Positions 11,501-23,500 of a DNA stretch of 64,000 nt are shown here, piece after piece. This DNA is from Owenia fusiformis (taxonomy: Eukaryota; Annelida; Polychaeta; Sabellida; Oweniidae): NCBI GenBank assembly GCA_903813345.2, contig CAIIXF020000003.1:18800931-18864930 (forward strand). Reading direction: 5' to 3'. Every line of letters starts with the position of its first letter. Position 1 is the first letter of the stretch. The translations under genes were made by a program, and so were the position numbers. The notes below the pieces were generated by a model. It saw nothing but the letters and a program-made list of their open reading frames with translations, did no database searches and was not told the DNA's origin.

Positions 11501-14500
11501 AATGGTTCAAGAAAGTAAATGGGTAAACCATTGATGATTTATAAATAAATAAACTAAACTAACTAAACTAAACTAAACTATAATAATTGGTTGTAGCATC
11601 CATACCAAGATAGCAACTGGCTATAGTAAGAATAGTTCCTTTAAGGGTAACATGTGCCATATACAATACAAATCTCAATGAAAATATTTCACAACTTGGG
11701 TAATATGTAGTATGTCATGATCATTCAAAACATTTATCTAAAGAAAACACCATAATTATATGCTAAACATAAAATGTCATTACCATGAATTTATCATCTA
11801 TATATTTCTCATCGGGGAAGACAACAAAATGTATTGAAGATCCATTCTTAGCCAATGTGACGTCATGGTAGTTGATCTTCTCCACGTGTGGAATGAACCT
11901 TTTGTTGAAAAGATTTTCAGTCGGTGTAGAACCTGTAGAGGTCAATATTAGAACATAACTTTATGGTCTCTCAATTGTGTTAAAGAAATCCAAATTATGT
12001 CCAATCCTTTTTAGCTTTACTATTATATATGGAGACATTTCATTTTATCCAGTAGACTACAAACGTCGGGACAAACGTGCACCGTCAATGAGCTATATAT
12101 TTGGCGATTTCATCATTTCATTTTTCAAGTACTTGATATATCTGATAATGGTGTTTCTTACTTTTGATCATAATTGAGAACGGTTCAGTCAGGTTGTCCA
12201 TTGGTTTCTTCGTTCCATTAGGGAATGTCATATCTATTCCAACAACACTAGAGCCCGACATTGCCGAGTCCTCATCCCATGTATATGGATTCTTATCTGC
12301 AGCCATGAACTAAAGCAAAGGATGGGTTTGGATGTAGATTTAATATATGTGAGTATTATCTAGTGCTTGTGTTGCCTTATAGTTTATTTTGTAAACTTAG
12401 GTATGACTACCAATGTTTTACTCTGTGAAGTAATGCTTTACTATGAACTAATATTTTGCTGTACGTGCACTATTTTTCATCAGGAAATAATGGTTCACAA
12501 TGTCAATTTATGTTTCACTCTGTGAACTAATGTTTATCAACTTGTGAACTTAAGTTTCCGTCAAATTAAAGTTTTTCTCATTTGTATCTTGTGACAACCC
12601 CCCCCCCCCTCCCTTCCAACCTCTCACATTACCAATAACCATCTATGATTACTGTAATTAATCCTCTATTGTAATTTAAACTACCTAGAATGCCTATGGC
12701 GATTGGTAGTAGATATTTTGTGCATTTTTTGTTTATGAAGGAAATAATTATATAAATAATATGTTAAAAAAAATCTTGTGAACTTATATTGTTACTAATG
12801 TTTTACTATATGGGGATCAAGACTCACCTGAACGCCTACTGATTCATTCCCTTCACTCTCAGTAGGGGGCAGGCTAAATGCTCCTCCGCCTCCACCCATG
12901 CTACTGTTGGTCGAGTTGCCTAAAAATAATTGCAAGGATCCATATAAAATTTTCAATGTCAATGCATGAATATATGAGCATATTTTCATACCTGTCCAAG
13001 TGTCCGTGGATTAGTAAAAATGCAATGTGAGATATTTACAAAGCACAAATCAAAAACGAAGTGACGTGTCGCAAAAAGGTGGCGCATTTGTTTTTAAGGG
13101 TATCGCGTGAATGTAACTTTGATTCCCCGGATTATAAGATAATATTCTAATTAAAGTTATATATCATTTTAAAGCTGTTTCGATGAAGTTTTTAGATCAA
13201 CTACATGTACTCTCCGTTCACAATTTTTGTGCGTTCTTTTTTTTAAAAAGAGTTTTTTACCAAAACATTTGGCAAATATCCCCTGTTGACACGTTACATT
13301 TTGAATTATTTTTCGTCTTTAAACGCTCATAACTCAAACAATATATAACTATTATACTTATTTTTCGTCTTGATAAAGGTAGATGGAAGTTTTATTTCAA
13401 AGGATGAATTTTAGTAAGCCTCCCATATTGTGACGTCATAGAGTTTGAAAAATAGAATTTGTTGACAGCGACCTTTCTTGCTAATTTTTTGTTACCTTTA
13501 ACTTTTCAGGTGTACATTAAACAAAAAATACGAGATCAATTTTTAATAATTCATACATGATTATTTTGCTCTTAAACTCTAGTTTATTAATAAATAGTTG
13601 ATTTTGTTCGCAAAAGTATGTGTTTTCTGTTGTATGTGGAAAAGTGGAGGACGAAAGGTTTTCAAAATTCGTTAAAATAGTTCTATTTTACGCCATTCAC
13701 CTATTTTCAATCACAGCAACACGTATATTTATTTCACCTAAAATATCAATTGATTCGTGTTTTATTATGCTCCTAACCCATTGTTAATACATATACGATA
13801 TCAGAGTAATTTGCTTTAAATATTTTGAGATATAAAGGTAAATGTGGAGTACGAAAGGATTTCCATATGTGTACATTTTTCTCAAAAAACGTCACATTCT
13901 GTGGTGTTAAAAAGCGAAAATATGTAACAATACGTGCGCGAACTTTTTGCGACGTGTCAGTACAAACTAATGAAGTCCATGCTTTTATACATCATAACAC
14001 CAATAGTATGTTGGCACTAATTGAGAAATTGTCAAGTATAAAATAGCCTATAGAATAGCCTATGTATGTACCTGTGCTATTAGAATTCACTTTGGCAATC
14101 TTAAACTGCAGACCAGGGGCTGCGAACTCTACGGTGGCATTTTCATCCATTTTTGACACCAAAACATTGCCAACATTTCCAAGTGCACCAATGCTGCCAT
14201 CTGTGGTTTTCTTGTCCAAACACCTGAATCATGATATTAAATTTGTTATTGTTTTACGTTTTATTTCCTTGAAGAATATTGTACCAATTACATTTATGAA
14301 GTGGAAGACCCCCTTTCGCGATATTATCCACAAAATAGGAATTTACAAAATGAAATGATTTAAGTGCCACACCCCTTCTCCACAGCTTCTTCAAAATTGG
14401 ACAAAACTATTTAAAAGATTTTATTGAGCTGTTATATATCATGATGTGCGGTCATTCTTAAGTAGATCTGACGGTTTTTCATCGACATTACGTCAAATTG

Positions 14501-17500
14501 ATCCTTTCGATGGTGTCCCCCTATCAATTTAGTCGAATAAATGGACTTTGAACAAAAACAATTCTCTCAAAATTAATTGTTGGGATTTGTAAATGACTAT
14601 ACCCATAGGCCCGGGAACATGTTTACAAAAAAATCTTCTACGAGTCCTCTGAGAAAAAATCGTTTCTACTTTGGAAACTCACTTAAGTATACAGTGTTCT
14701 TGGGCCTATGCATAAACCTACCTCTGTGCACCGACTTTATCCTCTCGATCTTCGAGCATCAGTTCAAACTTTTCCGCTCGCAATTCTGGTCTCTCAAATT
14801 GACACAGTTGGATATATTCCTCAATAACATCATCTGGCTCATCGCAGAGGAACTCAATCTCCTCCTCATTGCAAAGGTCGCAGATCGTTCTCTCCATTCC
14901 TGTCTGAATGTCTATGACTGTGTTATTCACGCAGCATGGGTCGGGGAATATCTAAAGTTGGTATGAATGGAAGATATATTAGTATAGGCCTGTATAGACT
15001 CTGTTCATCTATTTCTGGTGAGATAGCAATATAAGTGTTTCAAAGTTTCATCAAACAAGTACATAAGTTTCGTGTGATTACACAGACAACATTGTTATGT
15101 TATTAAGAAACATTTCTGGTAAGGAAACCAGCTGGACAGTATATCTCATCTTTTGGTCGCAAAGAGAAAATGTAGTGTACAATGTTTAATAAAAAGCACG
15201 TCCTTAGAATTCCATGTCACAAGAAGGAATTGAGATATCTGATCAAATTTGTCATTAAAGATTGATAACATAAGAATATCGAAAGCCTCAAAAGCAGTGA
15301 ACAGGATCTCTATTTACCTCTTTAAGTTGAGCCTCGGTTTCATTACCAAGGTCATCACCATGCGCATCTTGAAGTTCGCTCACTACAAATTTCTTTGTTT
15401 TGTGAATGTCAGACTTCTTTACCTCTACGTTTGGTTCGGGTAGAATGTTTGCTGCAGTATTTAATACACCTATAAAATTGATAGTGATGCATTTGATAAA
15501 GTTTGATTGGTTACCATTTCATTCGCTTTTTGCAAATCAATTACGTTCTTTCTTAGCAATGAAAAAGGAAAAAATGATAAAACCACTTTACAAAACCAAC
15601 ACGATATACGAGGTCAAAATTTAAAGTACAATATAAGAATTCACCTCAATGACTTTGACCCGGCCAGACATATAAAAACGTGGTCATCACATTGTTAATT
15701 CTGTCGATCGCTATATTTACATTGTTCGGAAAGTTAATCGTTTGTCCAAGGTGATCTTCTTGCTTCTGATCATTAAAGTCAATCTAACAATTACCTTGAG
15801 GCTCTTTTATCATAAAGTGCATTCATCGTAAAAGATGAAAATCCAAGTGAAAGTATTACCAAAGGGACAATTCAAAGGAAAGTATAAAAATGGAACATAA
15901 AAAAGTATATTTAGTTTTTGCCATAGTTTTCAATCTAACTTGCATATTTGTATATTACCACGTATCAACAATAGCAGAATTAGCCTCTGAAATGAAAATC
16001 AGAAAAAGTCAACAAGCATTATCAAATAAATTGAACCCTAATATTCGACCACACCCCAGTAATCCAGCAGGTATGAAATGTCATCCTGTTGAAAACCTGG
16101 TTTTCACGAAAGTGGCTAAATGTGGAGGATCGACAATAGCGAATATATTTTTACGCTACGGTGAGACTCATAACTTTACCTTTCTCCTACCTAAGCCTGG
16201 AAGTGCTCTTATCACGAAAGAAGATTTATATGAACATATGGATGAGGAAATAAATATGATAGTACACCATGCTAACTTTGATGAGAGACTGATGAAAAGG
16301 ATCATGCCAGAAGACACGGTTTACATAGGAGTGATGCGTGAACCACTACATCACCTGAAGTCATATTATAATTATCACAATTATGGAAACATCAAAACAA
16401 AGCCCAGTTTGGCCGAGTTTGAGGAAAATCCATGGAAATACAGAAAAGAAATGGGAAATCTTGTAAACCAACAAAGTGGCTGGTATGGTTGGGAAACCAA
16501 AATAACAATGGATGACAAAATGGCTTGGAAATTTGTAGAAAAGATTTACAAAAAGTTTGATTTTATTCTAATAACTGACCATATGAAGGAATCTCTGATA
16601 CTACTAAAGGATATACTCTGTTGGACATTGGATGATATGTTATTTGTATCTCACAAAGTAGCGACAGAATCTGCGGCTTTGAAAGGTATGATAACCACGG
16701 AACTCGACAAAAGCAGCTTGGACCACACCCCTAATAAGGCACTAGCTGAAAGGAACCTACGCCAGTTCAGCAAAGTCGATTACGACATGTTTGACTTTTT
16801 CAATTATACTCTTTGGGAGAAGATCAGATCCAAGGGAGACGCATTTCAACAAACGTTGAAAGAATTTGATGAGAGATTGCTTGATCTTCAAAGGACATGT
16901 AAGCAAACCAAAGAAAGCTTGACTTTTACATTAAAATATTGTAAAATGATAATTCATGAGAGTTCTTCATCACCTGACTATAGATGTCATCGCATGTTAC
17001 TTGCACCAAACTGGTACAGCCAGTACATCCTCCATCCGAAACAGAACAAAACAAACAACCACTAACTATCAACTGTCATGTAAGAATATATCGAGGATAT
17101 TATGTTAAAAAATACAAGCCAATAGCGACTTAAACAAACGATAAACATCTACGGCCCTGTCACTTGTGTTGCCATAGTCGGTATGCATGGCTTGTGGGGA
17201 AACAAGAAAATCCACGAAATGAAAGAAAGTAAAAAGGCAGATGCGAGTCAAATAAAGGTCAAACAAGTAATTTGTGTCATCAGCAATGTCACTATGGAGA
17301 CATAAAATCTAGCGTGCATGTTCATTTATTCCATTTTATCGCCAGTATTTTGATGGTGGCCATCTTTATCTTACCGCCAGTTATGTCTTCTACATTGTTT
17401 GCTTCAAGCGCTTCAAACTGCCCAACTGTTTCTCCAAGCTTGCCCAATGCCGAACCAGCTGTGCCCTGAATAAAAAAATGCGAGATTATGCTAGATTAAT

Positions 17501-20500
17501 TTTATTTATCCTATCTATCTTGGTTGAGCTGCAACTGGTGTGCACCTTAATATTTCTCTATTTGATATACGCTATGATTTACTGTGCTGTGTGCAATTGT
17601 ATATTTATTTTTTGTTATGTAAATGCCCCCAAAGTTATGTTTGAATAATCAGAATTACGTCCAATCTTTTAGGATGTTCTTTTGAATTGTAAATCATGAG
17701 AATAGATCGTAAAGTCTGTATTTCGAAATTCTTACTTTACTTTCTGGAGTGCACTCATCCTTTGCTTTAGTGACCCCAGTAAGTGCTCCAGTTGTTGCCT
17801 CAAGCTGGTCGGGTTTGTTTATGTTATCAGAACAAGATTCCAGGGCATTCAAAAGCTTTCCTCTGAGTTTGGTTCTCTCTGCCTTGGCATCACTGTCGTT
17901 CTAGAGGTAAAATATCACATGGGTTTCTTCAAAGTCGTCAGTTTGTATCTTAAAAATCTATGTTTTGAATTTGAAATCTTTTATTTTTTGTATTTACAAT
18001 ACAATGTCTGGGCATGGCAGGAACATGGATGCCCTTTGGCATTGAAGCGAAGAAGTACATAACTACATTATATTGAAAATGTTTTCTATATTTGATATTG
18101 TTATAAAGCTTTAATAAATGTGTAAAAATTCAAGTGCAAATGCTACTTTTGACAATCTGTTTTATATCGAACCATTTGAGAATCCCTACTCCGAACATTA
18201 TCAAGCCCCTAGCCCCTAATATTGGTGATGTATTTACTAACCTTATCCCCAACATTGTTTATGGTATCAGCAGCACTCCCTATAACCATAAGAGCTGCAC
18301 TGGTATCACCACTGTTCAGGAGAGCATCGATATTTGCAAACAGATCATCCGTTATCTCAGTCGACCAAATCTTCACATTGAACTCTGTTGAATTGGATCT
18401 TGTGTCCTTCGTTGCGTATAACTTAAAGATATATGTCGGTGGAAGCCTAAGTACTTCGGCTGGGAAAGACATGATTTTTCCATCAAATGATACATCTGGT
18501 GAAGTGTCATCAAAGCAGTTGTAATCGTAAAAGACAACCGATGAGTCATTTGCCATAATCATACTCTCATTTTTAAAAACATCCAACTCAATATCGGAGA
18601 TTTCGGATTCTGTTTCTTCTTTAAAACAGAAAAGGTCCAGATTTAATAAAGGATCGGGTTCTGTTTGTGAAACATCGGGATCTCCAGAGGGAGTCATGTC
18701 AATTATCAAATCTCTAAACTTTGGTACATTAAAAGGTTGTTTTCCCAATATCTCAGCCGTCAGCGGTGTCTTTCCAATATTTACAAACATTTCCTTTGTT
18801 GAAGTAATTAGTTTGTGGTTCGTGTATGAAACAGTAACAGACATCCTGTAAAGACCATAATCAAGGGTCCTTGCTGGCATTGTATATAAACCATCACTAC
18901 TCTCCATAACACATATCTCCAACGCAGGTCTTTCCAAAGTACCATTTCCATCTGGGGTTATTTTGAATGCTTTCCATGTATATGTCATTGCATCCCCTCC
19001 GCAGTGATTTTCAGCTATAACATTGATTGGCATCGGGAGTGATTTCATGAACTCATATGGGGCATCCTGGGTGGTTACACCTACATCAAGGGTAACATCA
19101 GGTTCTAGGCATGAATCATCATTCTCTGCTTCTGCTACAATAATTTGGGGACATAACCACGTTTCATCTTTACTGAACTCATTTGAAGCCTTCATTTCGA
19201 TTTCATAACTCCCTAGAGAATCATATACATGATATACATGGATGACAGCATTTTGAATCAGATTTGGGGTTTCAAATTCTAGTTCAAAGGCTTCGTAATC
19301 GATATCTGGCGCAGGGGTTGTCAATGTCTCAAAGGTTGTTATAGGATCTGTTGTGTTACTCGGAATTCCAGTTGTATTGATCAGAGTCCCATTCATCACC
19401 ATGGTAACAACACCAGGAAGATTTGTAGCATTGAAACCTTCAGTTGGATTCACAATGCTCCGCTTCCTTCTAACCAAAACTAATGGAGTTGTCACATCAA
19501 TATTTGAAGAATTCGTGATGGTTTTCACAACCTGTGTGGTTGTTTCATTAGATGATGTCGAATTTCCTGTTATATAGAATGTGTTTGGCGTGGTTGTTGG
19601 ATCAACACCAGGATCAGGCACCATAATCGTTGTGCCATCACCCATATCGAGCTCAAACTTCAATGTTGAACCAGTCGGTGCAACTATTTCAATATCAACT
19701 GGGTTGCCAACCTCAACTCGGTCAGTTTTGGTCCATAAATCAACAAATGTTAAATTTTCACCAACATGAAGCAAATTCCAAACATGAACAGAACTAATGT
19801 TGTTGGAAACAACAACAGTGACATTAAAGATCCCATGAGTGTTGTACTTCCGTCTGTATTGCAGAGGCTTCGGAATGGTATTCCTTTCTCCAAGTTCAAC
19901 CTTTTCATTCTCGCCATCACCATAAGTAAATGTAGCCCATACTGGCATAGATTCTTGTACGGTAAGATCGACAAGAAATGTGAACAACACAGGTTCTGCA
20001 ATGGTCGTGACATTCCGAGCGTAAAATGTAACATTTTGTATTGGTCGTTCGATAGACACCTCATAGCTTGCGTTGTAATAACTGATGTCATTAGCTGCTT
20101 CCATGGAAACCTGGTACAGTCCTAGGGCGTCATAAGCATGTGATCTTCGTATAACTAATGGTTTAACAGGATGTCTGTAGTATACATACTCCACATTGCC
20201 ATCACCGTAATCAAGTCTAACGTTAACATGGTCACCTTCAGGAATATGAAAGACAATATCAATTGGAGCAGAGACCTCATCTTGAGCTTTAGGTATCTCA
20301 ATTCTGATATCTTTTATGTCTTCCTGGACGTTGTACACATGTCTGAGTAAGGAATGGTCCTTGTATATGAGATGTACATCATGGTGGCCACTGAGGGTGA
20401 TCACATCTGGCCTTACAGTAAGGGATGTATCAGCTATACTGTACATATCATCTTCCACTATACCGTCATCCACATAGACTTCAAGCTCATCAGAGATCGT

Positions 20501-23500
20501 AGCACCATTTTCCACGTCAACCACCATAGCTTCCCCTATACTCTGTTTAGCATAGTCCAGTCTATTGTTTTGACTAATCACTTCTAGGGTGTTATCAACA
20601 GTTCCGTATGCATTGCTACAGTTTATAGCAAGAATGTACGGTCCAGGGTAAGCATACGTATGCGGATTACTTTCCTGAAGACTAAGGTCGTTTGCGCTGA
20701 TGCTGTAAGATACCTCTGTATTGTCGCCGTATTGAACCAGACACTCTGTTGGTTCATAACTGAAAGCATCAATGTCAATCTTCACTTTGTTGGAACCTTC
20801 TAGATGACTTGCAGACAGCTGAGTGTATTGTGGAGCTGTACCTTCATGAACATTTTCGATTATAATTTCCACTTCTTTGCTCTCGGATTTTTTCCTATTT
20901 TTAGCAGTCACATTAACTTTATAAGAGCCTTCATCTTGCCAACTGTGGCTTGAGAAATAGTCGCCTGTTTCCTTTTTAGTCTCATCGCCGAAATCAACAA
21001 TGAAAATTGTATCTTCATCAGTGGCGGTATGGAAGTCAAAGGTGACAGTCTCACCAGGCCGAATGTAATCATGTTCAGTTGGTTTAGTGTGCGTGACATT
21101 CAAATTGATCCCATAATCTTTCATGGTCACGATAAAGGTTGGGATGACTGCCCACACTCCAGCACTGGCGCAGGACACTACATTTGGTGAGAAATCTGAT
21201 ATACACGCACATTGAGTGTCCAACAAAAGGCTCATTTCAAAATGTAACCCTATGCAACGGTCCAAACAAGCTTGCGGGTATGGTGACTGAGAGAGTTCAA
21301 TGATGTCAAGGTCAGATCTGGAGCTTTCATATATCTTTGCACATTGAAGTTGCACTGACGCTAAAATAGTAAAAATGACTGTGAGTTTTAGGATTCGCAT
21401 ACGTTATTGCTTTATGACGGGGCCTACCCCATCTCCCTCCCCCCGCCCTCCCAAACATGCAATTGAAATGTCGTCATGGAAACAACCTTTGTTTTTTAAA
21501 AGCTGGAAAAATAAAAATTCGAATCAACTCTAATATATGGGAATCGGGGATGATGGTTTTCCATTTTCCCTTCACTAGTTAGTGCTAGCATATTGTAGAT
21601 AACATGTCGTTTTACGTTGTCATTTTATTCTACCAAACAAAATTACATGTACACAGTCTGGACCAAAAAGAGCTGCTATGGCTTATGTTTTTATAGGACC
21701 AAAGTTATAGCGGTTTTGTGTATTTCAAAGTATTTCCTTTAAGCTTGCTGACGTTTTAGAAGTAAAGTTCACATTAAATATTGATGATGATTTGGATTAC
21801 CATGCTAAGGAATGTCAAAGAAGTATTTTTGTAAACCCAGGGGTTTTAAATCAACATGCAACCAGTGAGTTACTGTATAGTTGCCAAGGAAACCTGGCAT
21901 GATGAAGAAAATATTCATGATTCAATCGCATTTAATAGCAAATAATTAACTTGTTTTTCCAGAAATGTCATAAATTATTCACATTAGTCTTGGAATTCAG
22001 GTTATTCGTTACTTCTTTATATTTAAGGTATTTGAATAATTGTGAAGCATATTAGATTTAACTGATAGAAGTTATTAGACATATTTTGTAAGATGTTTTA
22101 CGGTTTAATGTCGATAAATAGTACTATAAAACCCTCTAAATATTCCTGAACGATTTTCTTGGATATCTAGCGTTAATTTTCATTATTACCACCTTGCAGG
22201 GCCTGTTCTAGGGGTTTTAGTACTAGATGAGAAGGCATTTAAATTGCTATATTGACGTGAGCAATATTGTGTCGGACGTTAATGACTTTAGTCGGGCAAT
22301 AATGACATTATCCGCCCGGCTATGTTTCCCGGGAAAGGTGATATCGTTCAGTGCGTAAGATTTTCTATTTCAAATTTGCTATTTCAGCCCTGGGCATTAA
22401 CGGTGGTAATAATAGTAAAAACGTCATTTCTGCGGGCAAAATAGTGAAATAGTGGACCTTGGGTCTGCGGCCCTTGGTCCAATATTTCACTATATTGCCC
22501 TTTGAAATGACGTTATTGTACTATTAAAATAATGTTGAACTTGTAAGTGCATTTCACTGTCCTTTATAGGTACTACAGTATGTTAGCGGGGTGCACATGG
22601 TCTCGTCGGTGCATCTCAATTATCATTTGCGAAATAGAATTGCAATAGCGATATTAAGAAAAACATCTTTGGTCAGAATCAAGCGAGAATAAATGTCTTG
22701 AATAAGACTAAGCTAAGTTACCTGCCACGTTAAGTATTTCTTCATGGCTGAGAACGCTTTCCCAGTGAGTCAAGTTGGTAAGCTGTGTGTCAAGGGTAAC
22801 ATCTTGTCTAGGGTCTGAATTGGATTTACCCACAACAAGCCGGGGAAACGGATCGATGTCACCATAAGGGACATAAAATCGCTCAGTACCAGTTTTGTCC
22901 TAAAAGTCAAGATTTATTCCATAAAAATAATATAAATGAGATCGGTAAAGTCATTTATGAAATATTTAGTCAATTATATTTGCGGTGCATTAATTTTCAT
23001 TTCAATGAAGTCAATCAAATGTCAGGGCCTAAGGTAACATTAATGTCACCTCAATGTGAAAGTTATCAAGATATGAGAAATGTAGATCGGCGTTCATTTC
23101 AAATGAACTTTTAAAAGATCAGATTAATGATAATTATGTAAAAAAGTTTCAAATGTCTTCTGAAAGTCTTTGCAATTTTCTGAGATTAAACTATTTTAAG
23201 GTTTGGCAGTCCCATCATTTTTGGACAAAGTCGCATTTGTAAACATAAGAAGTCCCCATCTTAGATGCACATGTGTCTGGGACTCGGTTCACAATATTCC
23301 GGGCTATTTATACTTACACTGAGTGTTCTAAGACCATTGATGTATACAATAAGCCCGTTTGTTTCATTCCAAGTCCAAGTGATTTGATGCCATTGTGCCC
23401 CCTGGAATGTAAACTCTACAAGCCACTCCTTGCTGGCCTTGGTTACTCCAATCTGAAATATAGTGGGCTAATGCAATATTATAAAATGCGATGCGATATA

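Noticed and set aside
13825-14046. Plus-strand 73-codon frame with Cys residues
   Set aside because: Mostly lies in the transposon-like segment 13062-13959; no start context, no splice partner.
19750-20125. Open frames on both strands overlapping the PKD exon
   Set aside because: Out-of-frame shadows of the long polycystin exon.
21361-21400. Apparent signal peptide (MRILKLTVIFTILA) and start codon of a separate PKD-domain gene
   Set aside because: The hydrophobic residues are translation of the intron's pyrimidine tract and acceptor (ATTTTTACTATTTTAG). The upstream LamG exon at 22722-22899 joins here in phase 1, and a real signal peptide exists at 25016-25079.
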